A stretch of DNA of 64,000 nucleotides from Basidiobolus meristosporus CBS 931.73. Lineage: Eukaryota > Basidiobolomycota > Basidiobolomycetes > Basidiobolales > Basidiobolaceae. A program made the translations under genes and the position numbers. The notes beneath the pieces were generated by a model that saw nothing but the letters and a program-made list of their open reading frames with translations, made no database searches and was not told where the DNA came from. Every line of letters begins with the position of its first letter. Position 1 is the first letter of the stretch. Positions 1 through 10,430 of this stretch are shown one piece after another. The stretch is taken from positions 1 through 64,000 of the forward strand of contig MCFE01000446.1 in NCBI GenBank assembly GCA_002104905.1. Reading direction: 5' to 3'.

Positions 1-445
1 TTACCTTGACGCACTCTGCTCTGCCGCTCATGACGGAGCCTATACTTATACCACTGACAGTTGAAGAAACGCTCTTATCCCTTAGTTTGATTGATGAAAG
101 ATCACTAGTATCGTAAGCTTTGAATCCTTGCATGAGCTCATTTGTAGGCAAATAAATTGCGATTATCAACTAATGCTACGGTATAATCAAAATTTAGTTT
201 AGTGAAAATACAAATCGATTTTATTTATTAAAACATTAGCAGTCTAATAAAATTCACTTTCACGTACAGATAATCGCCAGAATACTCGGCTATTGTTCAA
301 TATATCTATATACAGTAAAAGCACGGATCGATGCAAATAATTATGGAGTATTGTTTGACCATATACTAGTATATACATAGACCAAGAGCTAAGCTAAATA
401 GTGTTACATCAACAATATTCAAAGGTAGCATATAGGTTTCATTCG

Positions 446-636
446 GTAAGCTTGCGCTCTTACTAACACTAAAGTCCTTTTGCAGTGGCTCCGAATATCA
501 GACATGCACCAAGGACTCGGACTGCGTTTTTCACAACACTAGTTGCGTCAAGAACTACTGTGCCCTCTTTGAAGCATCACTATTTCCAACGTCTACTTTC
601 ACTTTTTCAGTGTCTATTGCTAGCTTTATACTCTGA
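446..636 (+). pseudogene. Terminal exon of a small Cys-rich protein, with preceding intron
   Basis: Positions 446-485 look like a 40-nt intron: GTAAGC donor, a perfect TACTAAC branch site and a TTTTGCAG acceptor. Reading on from 486 gives 49 residues with a C-x5-C-x6-C-x4-C core (CTKDSDC...NTSC...NYC), then a hydrophobic Ser/Phe-rich tail and a TGA at 634-636. I find no in-frame ATG upstream: a TAG lies 18 bases before the donor. This is therefore either the last exon of a gene whose first exon I cannot place, or a relic. Related but broken copies lie at about 3,600-3,820 and 13,545-13,710. Confidence 0.4.
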
Positions 637-680
637 AGGACTAACTAAGGATGCATTGTTGCCATACCACTTTGTTAACT

Positions 681-690
681 ATAAATCGGC
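681..690 (+). promoter_or_regulatory. TATA box of family-A gene, copy 1
   Basis: ATAAATCGG, 15-20 nt before the first ATG (700). Spacing this short would place a conventional start site past that ATG and favours the second in-frame ATG at 721. Confidence 0.5.
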
Positions 691-699
691 AAAATTTGC

Positions 700-1251
700 A
701 TGAGACTCCACCAGCCAGTCATGCAGCTTTCCTTCCTCTTGCTAGTTTCCGCCATCGTTTCGTTGCAAGCAATTTCCGCTACCCCACTCGGTCAATCTCA
801 GGTAGCCTTCACCAATGAGCCATGTGTCGAACAACAGGGTACTTGTTATCTGGACACCTCGGTCCCTAGTCAAGAATACCGGCCGTCAACTGAGGAGGGG
901 GATGATTTGGAGATGAGTGAGCCGATGCAGACAAGCGAGATTTCGGGTGAGCAGCCAAGACTCTCTGGTTTGCAAGGGTTCGACATTTCTAATCTTCAAC
1001 CATCCCAAGCCTTGTTGAACAACATCAATGGCGATTCTTCCAGTAAAGCCAATGCATTGTCCAACTCAAACCAGTTCGACCAAGCGCAAGTCATTGATCA
1101 AACCCTGTACCAGCCCAAGCAGCAACAGCCACAAATTATCATCACTCAGCCAGCAGCGCATGCGCTTAGAGGTGGGTACAAGAAGTATAAGAGATCTGCT
1201 CGTCGCCACTTCAAAGTTAGATATTTCAGTGGAAACAGACATCAAGTCTAG
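700..1251 (+). CDS. Secreted protein, family A copy 1 (acidic pro-region, basic C-terminus)
   Basis: 183 residues, no recognised domain. The N-terminus is a clear signal peptide (MQLSFLLLVSAIVSLQA followed by a likely cut near ISA/TPL). The first Met (700) adds seven residues before a second Met (721) that would itself begin a better signal peptide. The middle is acidic (EEGDDLEMSEP) and Gln/Ser/Asn-rich. The last 29 residues are strongly basic, with a Lys-Arg pair at about 164-165 that could be cut by a Kex2-type protease to release an 18-residue cationic peptide. There are only two cysteines (about 40 and 47). Copy 2 at 10,871 is highly similar. AATAAA-like signals follow at about 1,268. 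The role is unknown; a processed secreted peptide is an inference from the architecture. Confidence 0.75.
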   Translation: MRLHQPVMQLSFLLLVSAIVSLQAISATPLGQSQVAFTNEPCVEQQGTCYLDTSVPSQEYRPSTEEGDDLEMSEPMQTSEISGEQPRLSGLQGFDISNLQPSQALLNNINGDSSSKANALSNSNQFDQAQVIDQTLYQPKQQQPQIIITQPAAHALRGGYKKYKRSARRHFKVRYFSGNRHQV

Positions 1252-1550
1252 TAAAAGTAAATTTACGAAATAAAATGAGCAACATATTATCGGTATACTG
1301 ATGATGTACAAGTACTCAAGAATTTGCTGATATGCACACACAGAAATAGTGTCCCTTATCGTTGTACATAATGGCATTATTTGTATTGAAGAGGATTATG
1401 GGCAGCGGTGATAGAACCATATATATATACAGAGACTGTCATTCCAGTGCATGTGTTTTATATGTTACAGGTTTCCTCAATAAAGTCCATAACAGAATCT
1501 AACAAGACTCACTTTATGCCCTCGGCTTAATCTTATTATATAGCCTCCCA

Positions 1551-1560
1551 TGCTATATAG
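1551..1560 (+). promoter_or_regulatory. TATA box of family-B gene, copy 1
   Basis: CTATATAG about 45-50 nt upstream of the ATG at 1,601, preceded by a similar TATATAG. The same arrangement precedes copy 2 at about 11,730. Confidence 0.55.
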
Positions 1561-1600
1561 CGGCCTATGCAACTAACTTATTTCTCAGCTATTCTTCAGC

Positions 1601-2098
1601 ATGCGTTCTACTACCGTAGCAGTGATTCTAGGCCTTGCCACTCTTCAAGCTACCGTTGCTGCCCCAATCGGCTGTTCTTCTCCATGTACTCGCGAGTATA
1701 GAAGGGTGCATTATCGCAGCTTACCATGTGCACAGTATGCGAACGATTGCTACCAAAACGTTCGAGTTTTGCCTATTGTTAAGACGTCCAATGTTCAATC
1801 CCCGTTATTGCGCCAGGTTTTCACCACGGTGACCAGAAAGCACGATAACCTGAACATTGCTAATGCCAACAGCAATAAAGGCTTCAATGTCAAGTATCAA
1901 GCAGGACCCAGTCTTGAACTGGAGGGTGGGGCCAACGCATTAGAGTATACCAAACAAAAGGGAGCGGAACACTCGGACGATAGTTCTTTCTCTCCCTACG
2001 TTCTGATGCAGCCCACCCAAGATGTACAATACACAACCCCTGTGGCAGAGATGCAATGCGTAGAAGATTGTCCAGAGCAAAACGTTCAATATAATTAG
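1601..2098 (+). CDS. Secreted cysteine-containing protein, family B copy 1
   Basis: 165 residues with a typical signal peptide (residues 1-21, ending ATVAA before PIGC). The mature part has six cysteines: C25 and C29 in GCSSPC, one in LPC, one in DCYQ and a C-terminal MQCVEDC pair. The central block from LLRQVFTTVTRKH to SPYVLMQP is the part conserved in all the decayed copies in this window. No known domain is recognised. The intact paralogue is at 11,774. Decayed relatives lie at 4,242, 14,098, 18,720, 19,382 and 28,878. AATAAA follows at about 2,180. It is probably an extracellular protein of a rapidly duplicating, lineage-specific family; an effector role is possible but not shown. Confidence 0.8.
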   Translation: MRSTTVAVILGLATLQATVAAPIGCSSPCTREYRRVHYRSLPCAQYANDCYQNVRVLPIVKTSNVQSPLLRQVFTTVTRKHDNLNIANANSNKGFNVKYQAGPSLELEGGANALEYTKQKGAEHSDDSSFSPYVLMQPTQDVQYTTPVAEMQCVEDCPEQNVQYN

Positions 2099-2484
2099 TG
2101 CGATGACAATTACGCCTCACTCCATGAGCTGAAAATGTCTAAGTAGCTATCACCACGCTACAACTGAATATTTTCAATCAATAAAATTCAAATGACATTC
2201 TTATAGTTGTTGTTACTTGTGATTAGCTTTTTACTTTCACGCACCTGTATCATGATCAGAGCTGCGGACATTAATATTAGATATTCACTTACGTACTAAA
2301 ATACTCACCCTCAGTCTTTAGTAATGCTGTCCTCCACCGAAAAGGTTGATATTAGAGAGAATATCTGGTAGTGTTCCACAAGTATTCGAGATTGTCAGAC
2401 TGCTCAGTGGCTGTTAGCATTGTGATATCTCCTCTTAAGGTTGCTGCAATCGCTTTTGTGCAAGCTTTAGGAATATAATAAAAG

Positions 2485-2566
2485 TGATGAGGGTGGGGTT
2501 CGAACCCACGCCTCCGAAGAGACTGCGACCTGAACGCAGCGCCTTAGACCACTCGGCCACCTCACC
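2485..2566 (-). tRNA. tRNA-Leu (anticodon CAG), copy 1
   Basis: 82 nt on the minus strand. The acceptor stem GGTGAGG pairs with CCTCATC (one G-U), and the anticodon loop is TTCAGGT, giving CAG. There is a class-II variable arm, and the B box GGTTCGAACCC is intact. No intron is seen and the 3' discriminator is A. An identical-looking gene lies at 12,642-12,723 within segmental copy 2. Confidence 0.95.
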
Positions 2567-2600
2567 AGCTTATTCTTGATACAAAGTAAAGAGTTAATGG

Positions 2601-2906
2601 ATGTTAAGTGCCATCAACGCGTACAAAGACGACCCAGTAGCCCAAAAAAAAAGACAAATCGCATACACTCCCAATAAGGTAAAAATACGAGCCAAACAAT
2701 CAAATAAAGGAGTTAGAATTGAGAACCCTAACATCTTCTCATACTACCCCGTTGAATCCACTGCTGTTGGTTATGATTACATAGTAATGAATTCAACCCG
2801 CGAAAAGTGCTACATTATACCGGATAAACTAGACTGTTTTCAGTTTTGGAACGTGATCAATATTAACGACAAGCCCACATATCTTAGCACCTACTGTGGT
2901 AGTTGA
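2601..2906 (+). CDS. Small hypothetical protein (doubtful)
   Basis: 101-residue open frame from an ATG, with no signal peptide or recognised domain. Its C-terminal third (MNSTREKCYIIPDKLDC) has a degenerate counterpart at about 12,925-12,985 in segmental copy 2, where the frame is not kept. It may be a relic of a secreted-protein gene, or chance. The following 2,910-3,600 also holds a short Cys-containing frame (about 3,006-3,191) without a usable start. Confidence 0.22.
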   Translation: MLSAINAYKDDPVAQKKRQIAYTPNKVKIRAKQSNKGVRIENPNIFSYYPVESTAVGYDYIVMNSTREKCYIIPDKLDCFQFWNVININDKPTYLSTYCGS

Positions 2907-3599
2907 AGATTCTTTAAAACTAGTCATCCTAACCTTACTTTAGCGGCTCAAGGCCTTCCTTGCTAAAAAAGGTACTTTGGCATTCTATATCAACGACTGA
3001 ACCTCTTGAACCAGCTTTACGACCAATCAAAGGATTGTTGCAATTATGGGTGCAAACAAGAACCATCATCAAAAAAGCAAAGCATCCAGCCGAAGTCAAG
3101 CCCAATATCAGCTAGTTGTTCAAAAAGAATATCATGTGGGACATATGGACTCCAACAGCGAATGTATCGAAGTCTATCTGGAAAAATATGAACACTTGCT
3201 CAAGTGGAAAAATATAATCTATATGTAATAAAAGTGAGCCTTCAGCTTGGATCAATGCAAATAATAATCCGATTACTCATAATTGGGTGACTTTTGTTTA
3301 CGATATTGTAGTCAGTCAGTTGCATGTACCTGAAATACAAAAATATGACAAATCATGCGTATTTCGCTTGAAAGACTAAACCTCCAGGTGGATTACCAAA
3401 GGTGGATGATTACCAATTTAATATAAAGTCGCCAGTGCCTGCATGTTGTATGACCTGAAACTTAGTGATTGATAGTCGTGGGAACTAAGAAGATCCGTCG
3501 GACTACGCATACACAAATATAAAGCCCAAAGAGGAGTGTCGATTCAAGAAACACTTAACGACAAAATTGGATATGCAGCAAAGTGCACCAGAGTGGTGT

Positions 3600-3830
3600 T
3601 ACATCAACATATTCAAAGTGGCATATAGGTTTCATTCAGTTAGTTTGCACCCTTACTGACGCTAAGTCTTTCTGCAGTGGCTCCAAATATCAGGCATGCA
3701 CCAAGACTCGACTGCGTTTTGACAACACTAATTGCGCAGAACTACTGTGCCTCTTTTAAGCATCACTATTTCCAACGTCTACTTCACTTTTCAGTGTCTA
3801 TTGCTAGCTTATACTCTAAAGCGACTTGGT
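3600..3830 (+). pseudogene. Broken copy of the Cys-rich terminal exon
   Basis: The stretch from TTACATCAACA through GCAGTGGCTCC and on to GTCTATTGCTAGC matches 402-630. Several single-base deletions (for example in the TCGACTGCGTTTTGAC segment) destroy the Cys-rich frame, and the donor GT is lost (CAGTTAG for CGGTAAG). It has no intact coding capacity. Confidence 0.5.
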
Positions 3831-3914
3831 TGACATTATATGCTGCATATACTAATTTCGTGTATGCACTATCTCACATGAGGTAAAGTAGTCAACGGCG
3901 AGGCACCCAGGTTA

Positions 3915-3975
3915 ATCAATCTAGCTCGCATAAAGCTAATTGAGTGGGATCGCAGAAGGTGATATAAATCGGAGT
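3915..3975 (+). promoter_or_regulatory. Shared promoter module (copy before decayed family-B gene)
   Basis: Contains CAATCTAGCTCGCATAAAGC, then ATTGAGTGGGATCG and GGTGATATAAATCGG. The same string of blocks occurs at about 10,788-10,862 just before the family-A copy 2 start, and partly at about 13,830-13,875. The TATA-like block ATATAAATCGG is common to all three. Here no intact gene follows. Confidence 0.45.
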
Positions 3976-4241
3976 ACAAGAAGTCACGCCACTTTAAAGA
4001 TACTAGGATTAGCACTAGTATGCTCCAGAAATCATGTTGAGTTCCACAAAATAATGGAAGAAAATTGAAAAAATAGAACTATGACATGTGTGAGGGAATG
4101 CAAAATACCGATGGTACTTCAAACAGTATAGTAATTGTGTGAGTCATGACCTGATTAATCCATGAAATATATAATTGTAATTTCCCAGCTAACCCATATT
4201 GTATGCTATATAACAGCCCACAGATACGTTATTCACTCCAC

Positions 4242-4737
4242 ATGCGCTTTATTACTGTAGCAGTATCTAGACCTTGCCGCGAATCAAGTTGCCGCTTGCT
4301 GCCCTAATCGGCTATTCTTCTACCATGCACTCGCGAATATAGAAGGGTTCATCGATCGCAGTTTACCATGTGTACAGTATGCGAACGATTGACCTACCAA
4401 AACGTTCGTGTTTTGCCAGTCGTTTTAAGACGCCTAATGTCCGATCCCCGTTATTGCGTCAGGGTTTCACCACCGTGACCTAGAAAGCAAGTTAACCTGA
4501 GCATTGCTAATGCCAGCAGCAATAAGGGCTTCAATGCATCAAGTATCAAGCAGGGCCCAGTCTTCGAACTGGAGGGTCGGGGCAACTGACATTACGAATA
4601 TGCCAAGCAAAATGACTGATAGTTCTTTCTCTCCCTACGTTCTGATGCAGCCCACCCAAGATGTACAGTACACAACCCTAGTAATAGAGATACAATGCAT
4701 AAAAGAACAAAATATTCAATACACTCATTGTGACTGA
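4242..4737 (+). pseudogene. Decayed family-B secreted protein copy (segmental copy 1)
   Basis: Begins ATGCGCTTTATTACTGTAGC and is alignable throughout with the intact genes at 1,601 and 11,774. Scattered one-base insertions and deletions break the frame from the signal-peptide region onward (for example near CAGTATCTAGACC and TTCTACCATGC). The C-terminal block SPYVLMQPTQDVQYTT stays readable at about 4,620-4,680 in another frame. It is the positional counterpart of 14,098-14,516. Confidence 0.75.
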
Positions 4738-5184
4738 TAATTGCGCCTAATCAGATAAATCAACCTTAACTGAGAATATTGAGTAGGCAAGACAAATAAG
4801 CACTATTTGCACGACTACCCTACTCTCACAGTCATCATAGACTTTCAATCCACGGTAGACACAGTTTACCAGTCCAATAAGAATTCGACATTATGACAAT
4901 ACCTCACAACGACACTCACCGTAGGAACAGGGACACTTTACATTTGGTTGGTAGCAAGGTGAATAGTGAATGCAACATAGCCGGGATAGAGAAGCTCAAT
5001 ACAGCGTTGTGTATCAACTACCGCATTTGGAGAGACTGGTGGGCTCTTACATTGAGATGTCAGTGAGCCCTTTTCAGCGCCAGTTTCAATGTTTGTGTAC
5101 TCATTCCATCGAACTGTAAATAGTATGTATCGATATTGGGAGTTAAATTGCCGTTTAAGTCAACATACCATTGTATAATTCGTG

Positions 5185-5350
5185 AGACGCAAAACGACTC
5201 ATACTACGATTTCTCAAGCAAGGGCTTGAAGCGTGCACACAGGAATGGCACTGTTCTTACGTAGTTGGTTATTTCATAGTCAATAACTCTAGTCCGGAGT
5301 AGTATATATAATACTGTTATTTTCGTCGATTTCAATATTATGGGATTTGG
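5185..5350. repeat. Conserved non-coding block shared with 14,885 and 28,520
   Basis: The segment containing ACTCATACTACGA, TCAAGCAAGGGCTTGAAG and CAGGAATGGCACT, ending near TATTATGGGATTTGG, occurs three times: here, at about 14,880-15,030 and at about 28,520-28,680. It has no coding frame. It contains a TATATATAATAC run at about 5,302 and may be an old promoter of a lost gene. Confidence 0.5.
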
Positions 5351-6464
5351 CCACGAAATGAATGAAAATTTTTATCCATTTTTTTCCTATAAATATGGGG
5401 CATCTGTCGTTTGGTATCGTTACGACTGTACTTTACAGGATTATGTATATAGTACATTCCCAGTCTTTGTTTCCCAACAAAGACACTAATACCAAGCTGG
5501 TAGATGAGATGTAGTGCGCTGTCCGTAAAGGGAAGTGTGAGCAGTGGCCAATCGGTCTTTCGGGACCATAGGACCTGCTCAGTTGATGAACTTGCCGGTT
5601 GATTATTCCAACAGCCTGGCGAGGACGGTCTGCACATTCTGACAGCTTGTTGTTAACCAAATATCACTCAAAAATCAAATCAAAATACCAATCTCTCTCG
5701 CTACATATACATATTGAAAATCAGCAAGCAATGAAAAGAAAAACACTTAATTTTGATTGCAAAATGACATACTTGTTTAATTACCATTACAGTTTTCTGA
5801 TCATTAAAATCAAATTCATAACCGAATGTTTAAGTGGACACACAACTTTGCATAAAAAAGGAAAAGATAAAGTCGGTAGTCGAACTTTATTGTAGCGGCT
5901 ACTGGTGACCATCCACTCAGACTTGCCAACCTCTGACTGCTCCAGTGCGCTTGGTTTTCGTTGCTCTGTTGCCAGCCTCACGCGTTCCCCAAGTCTTTAA
6001 TAATCTTGCCATCTCACAATTACTTGAAGATGCCAATGTCAACACTAGGCTCCAGAGGACAACGCCCTCGACATGGATCGAAATCATCAGCAGGGACCCA
6101 CTACTCAAGCCTTCACCCAACCAGTTCTCCAGAAGCTTGAGCTACAGATAGACGCCACTCTACCCAACTGCTCAATTATTCGAAAATCCAAATTTAACGA
6201 AAGATAGAATGAAGGGGCTAAGGGTTATGGGATTGAGATTATTTATTACAATGCTTTAATATTCATTACCATCGCTTTAAGCTACCTTTACTGTTCCTTA
6301 GTAGACCCATACCACACTCACATACCTCAGGAATGACTGTATGGTGACACTCCTGCGTAATGATTTCGGGCAATAGCTATCTGTGCTGGGGCATAGGGCC
6401 AGTGGGGGGGTACAGAGAGGCATTGTAATTATCAATATATTTATCTCGCTTCTAGCTCGATCCC

Positions 6465-6505
6465 CTAGTACCACATACATATCCCCTAGTACCACAGACA
6501 CTGTT
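6465..6505. repeat. Short direct repeat
   Basis: TCCCCTAGTACCACA occurs twice, 22 nt apart. Copy 2 of the segmental duplication (about 16,077) keeps only one unit. No function is evident. Confidence 0.5.
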
Positions 6506-6949
6506 TCAAAGGTGAAGTCCTTACTCCGGTAAGTCAGGTCCAAAAGCGTACGTGTTCTCTTAAAATATGCCTTGCATTGTTGTATACTACACTCACATCT
6601 CTGTAACCATGGTCTATGGGTAGACAAATGCGCCAAAGAAAACGCTCAATCCGGAAGAAGAGTGTTTGACACGGTTATTCTGGAGATTGCCGACTTGATT
6701 CCTCATAGCTCATCTTACAATGAAAAGTGCGGAGTTTGGCTGGCATACCAACGCATACACCGAAGTATTGAGGATGCATGGCTGTTATCGTACCTCTATT
6801 TCTCATCCAAAAAGGCTTCATTGAAATGAATGAACAAACCTGCGGTGTTACATACTCAGTTTTCCTGCCACCAACGCAGTGAATGTAGCCTCGATTCGGG
6901 TCTATCATCTCAGCCACCACTATGCCAAGACTTAACCCGCAGCTGATGC

Positions 6950-8000
6950 ACCACTCTTAAGACATGAACAACTTGAATGGATTGATGGCCTAACCGAATA
7001 TTTTGTTATGGATTGACAAGGACAATGAACAGCACTTATTGATTCATTAAATGGCACTTTGCTCATTTCACCAGTACTCTTGGTTCAACTCTAAGTAGGG
7101 CAATAGTGGCAATACCAATGCTACCTAAAAGTCTAACAACGCACTTGTATGCACAAGCTCATGTCGTGATATGAGGGAAAGAGGATCAGGCAGTTAGTGC
7201 CCAGATGGTAAATGTCTTAATCTTCAGTGTGTATTTCCACGGGTAAAGTCTTATTAATGTAAGCTGCGGATAAACATCACCACTAGTCACTACTTTAATG
7301 AATGGAAAGTAGTAAGCTTCTTATCCACAAAGCCATTGCATACCACTTAGTCATATCTATATTTACTTGTATGTGGAATGACGAAAAATCAAAGAGTCAT
7401 CCAACAAACACTTGCGTGTTATTGCAAATAGCGGCATCTAGATTTAAAATCAAGATTCATCGGTATTTTTGGGGTTCTCTAGCTAGTGTTTATCGCAGAC
7501 CATGTGCAACAATGTTATATATCATTTATACTTTATAAGCGACAGTGCTACCTAGGGCGTTGCATATGTTGATTGAATATCATTACCGCTTTAAGTCTCA
7601 AACGGTATTCACTCTCATTCCATTGTTACAGAGTGCTTAGCCACAACAGCCATAGAATGTACATGCTACAGTAAACGTAATTATCAACATTGTCTATGCA
7701 TCTCGAGGTCCTGATTTACTTTCCCGTTAGAGACCAAAGATGCCTTATTGGTGTAGAACTACCCCTACACAATAGCATATCTGATGAGCAACCCGGTTTA
7801 TGGATTTTGATTTTGTGTATTAATACCACATTAACTCTGTACCACTATGCCATAATGCTGCAGCTTTGTGGAACTGGTTTACATTACCCAGGTAGCCTTC
7901 TGAGCTGGTTTACATTACCCGGGTAACTTTCTTCTCTTGCACAACCATTTGTAGAGCTAGCCACAGCGACTATTGACAAAAGTATGTGCAACAATGGGGA
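6950..8000. other. Intergenic, no supported gene
   Basis: About 1 kb beyond the segmental duplication. Open frames here are short and without signal peptides or recognised motifs. A direct repeat of CTGGTTTACATTACCC lies at about 7,874 and 7,905. Confidence 0.5.
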
Positions 8001-8005
8001 AATGA

Positions 8006-8014
8006 CGCCTATAT
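8006..8014 (+). promoter_or_regulatory. TATA box of the six-Cys peptide gene
   Basis: CTATATATT about 60 nt upstream of the start codon at 8,071. Confidence 0.5.
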
Positions 8015-8070
8015 ATTGAGCTCACCTTGCTGCTAGACATCATTCACACACTAAGCTCTCAATCAAAACA

Positions 8071-8268
8071 ATGATGAAGAAGTTTGCAGTCTCCCTGATG
8101 GTCGCCTTTCTTGTGGCCAGCTCCAGTTCCGGCTCCGTAGATGCTCTCTCGTGCCAAGCCCAAGGGAACTCAAGAGGCTCCTTGTGCATTTCCGGTAGCT
8201 GCCCCACCGGTTGGAGATCCGTCTTCTGGGATACTGGATGCAAGTCTGGCCAGAGATGCTGTATCTGA
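8071..8268 (+). CDS. Small secreted six-cysteine peptide, beta-defensin-like spacing
   Basis: 65 residues. Residues 1-25 are a signal peptide (two Met-Lys starts, then SLMVAFLVASSSS, with a likely cut before LSC). The mature peptide of about 40 residues has all six cysteines at C28, C39, C44, C57, C63 and C64: C-x10-C-x4-C-x12-C-x5-CC. The order and adjacent final pair resemble animal beta-defensins (C-x4-8-C-x3-5-C-x9-13-C-x4-7-CC), though the first loop is longer. It lacks the Cys-stabilised alpha-beta pattern of known fungal defensins. AATAAA-like TTAATAAAT follows directly. An antimicrobial or toxin-like role is inferred; no homology search was possible. Confidence 0.7.
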   Translation: MMKKFAVSLMVAFLVASSSSGSVDALSCQAQGNSRGSLCISGSCPTGWRSVFWDTGCKSGQRCCI

Positions 8269-8269
8269 T

Positions 8270-9331
8270 GATTAATAAATCTATTACGTTCAATGTTGAA
8301 TGCTATAAATAATGCAAGTATACAAAGTAGCTGGATAAAGAAGTAAACAGTGTATGTTGGGGTATTCTAACCATACATGCTACACATCATTTACAACAGT
8401 ATAAATAAAAGTGCTACTCTGTCAAAAACCTCTGGTGGATGCTGGACAATAAGTATAAATACACTAGTAGATGTATGTGACTATTTATTCCCATAATATC
8501 AGGGCCTGGGATCCCATTATAATCACTAATTAGTCTTAGTGCTTCTGTTTGATGCTTCCTATTCTGTTTATAGAATCATCAACCTAGACTAGTGCTTCCA
8601 ACAGTAATACTTGTGTGTGAATTTCATGATAGCATATTACCAAATCTTGTGAGAGGTTATTCACCCTATTCACCCTATTCACCCTATTAGGATCACTTAA
8701 CCTACAGGCAAGCTCCCAAATACATAAACTGCCAATAGATAGTAATATAAGGGTAAAAAAAATCTAGCAAAATACCTATATGGCTGCAGGAGTCCTCAAA
8801 ATAAGAGTTCTAGATAATCTATTTTTCCTGCTTAGAAACACGTTGATTTCTTCAGCACCTACATAGATCAGCGCAATAGCTGTTGCAGATTCAAAGTGGC
8901 GTCCGGCTGATAGATGCTTAACGGTCTCAAGGTTATTTAGGATATACGCTGAGTTCTAGATTGTTTGGCAACATAAATTAAACAAAGCCTTTTCTAAAGG
9001 AAGCCAACGCTACTAAGGCAAAAGCAAAGACCTCAGGGGTGCCATATCATATTGACCGCAACAGAAAAGGATTGTCTTCAGGAGTGCGGAGCGTGCGACA
9101 CGATACTGATTGCTGGAACGGATGCCTGTACATGGCAGTTATACACGTATATCTGATCAAAACACTTAAACAATCAAAGTAGCAGCTCACACATGTGTTA
9201 GATGCTCACAGTGCAATGAGCATAATACAGCTGGGTCAAAGGAATGTTTATTACTTCTCAATGCTTCAGCTAAATATCCATAACAGCAACATCTCCAAGA
9301 GTCCACCGGCTACGTAGGCACCAACCAAACC
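8270..9331. other. Intergenic, no supported gene
   Basis: AT-rich, without a plausible coding frame. It contains a 9-bp tandem repeat (ATTCACCCT, about three units) at about 8,659-8,688. Confidence 0.5.
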
Positions 9332-9550
9332 CTACGAGATTACCCATGTCTGGCTATCCACACAGGCGGTCCCCTTTCTCCCTTCGAGGATCTGCTTGAA
9401 GGACAGCTCGCCAGTTCCGGGTCCTCTCCAAGTCCAGCGAATCCCTTTGACTGTGACTGAGGCGTAGTTCCCGTTGTTAGCTCTCTTGGCTCTGGCAATT
9501 TCTTCTCTGACATCGGCAGAATACAAACGGGCTTCTTGATCGGATACCAT
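9332..9550 (-). CDS. Small cytosolic hypothetical protein
   Basis: 72 residues read on the minus strand from the ATG at 9,550 (MVSDQEARLYSADVREEIA...). No in-frame ATG lies further upstream. No signal peptide is present. The N-terminal third is charged and probably helical, followed by a Trp-rich stretch (IRWTWRGPG) and a C-terminus ending WVIS. A TATA box (GATATAAAG, about 9,606-9,614 on the minus strand) lies about 60 nt upstream, which supports a real transcript. No family recognised. Confidence 0.5.
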   Translation of the reverse strand: MVSDQEARLYSADVREEIARAKRANNGNYASVTVKGIRWTWRGPGTGELSFKQILEGRKGTACVDSQTWVIS

Positions 9551-9886
9551 GGCTGAGGAAGTGGAGTGCAATAAGTCTTGAGACTGACAAGCCCACACCT
9601 GCTGCTTTATATCACCTTATCCAGGTGGTGGCTTAGTGTTAGCCGCTTCATGTGCCCTTTTCTAATAAGTACAGCGGCTTCCTACCTAAAGTGCTGAGTC
9701 TTAGGCCAAGCTTGGAGAAATGATCCAGAAATCATGAATGGTTACAGTTGAGGCCAAATCTGCAACATTACCTGAGGAAACCAGTACTAGCTAAACACAT
9801 CCATGAATATTTCCTTCTTGCCGACACCGTCTCTATGCACCATGCCGGTCATTGGTGACAAGGATTTGCACCAATCAGCAATGAGT

Positions 9887-10430
9887 CTGTTCTTGAAATA
9901 ACAGGTTATGTAATCAACCTGCCCAAAAGAATGACCGTGGTAGTCGGTGGCTGGGCTCTTAATCCGACGCTGTACTCCATCTGTGGCAGGGTAAAGTTTG
10001 CAATAGATAAGTGCATGTGTCTTGCAAGAAAGCATCGCCATCCAAGCTATTGATTGTAGCAGCATAGATAAAGCGTAACACAAATAAAGTGAACAGTCAC
10101 ATTTGGCTTGTTTCTTGACAAATAACTAATTGAAAACGCGTGCACTACAACAAGAAATTCCAAGGCAGCCTATCCCGAGCGCTATCCACTCAATATCCCC
10201 AACTCTTGGCAAACAACTGACCAATTTATTCTTGCCTGTACTGTGCTGTACACCCCAGGACAGTCGTATTGTTCACCAATCAGCAACAGCCCTAGGTTCT
10301 TGTAATAACAGGTTAATTTGATACGCCTGCCCCAAAGCTTAACTGTGGTGGCTGCTCTCCAGTTGCGGCAGGGTCAGTTCAGCAATATTTATAAGCATAT
10401 GTATAGCAAGAAAGCAACACTACCAAAGGA
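9887..10430. repeat. Degenerate tandem duplication
   Basis: The stretch TTCTTGAAATAACAGGTTA...CCTGCCC...GGCAGGGT...GCAAGAAAGCA at about 9,890-10,035 recurs at about 10,298-10,415 with many changes. Neither unit has a convincing gene. Confidence 0.45.

Larger units (their letters stand above)
400..6950. repeat. Segmental duplication, copy 1
   Basis: About 6 kb that recurs in the same order and orientation at about 10,780-16,620. Matching landmarks are the family-A gene (700 and 10,871), the family-B gene (1,601 and 11,774), the tRNA-Leu (2,485 and 12,642), a decayed family-B copy (4,242 and 14,098) and non-coding stretches near 5,190/14,885, 5,940/15,475 and 6,600/16,195. The offset shrinks from about 10,170 to about 9,535-9,600, so copy 2 has lost sequence relative to copy 1. 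Ends are estimated by eye. Confidence 0.85.

Noticed and set aside
5338-5660. Overlapping 75-100 codon minus-strand frames
   Set aside because: No signal peptide or motif. The sequence is the conserved non-coding block found in three copies, and the frames are not kept between copies.
8659-8688. Telomere-like repeat (CACCCTATT)n
   Set aside because: Only about three 9-bp units and not the fungal TTAGGG sequence; too short to be an internal telomere.
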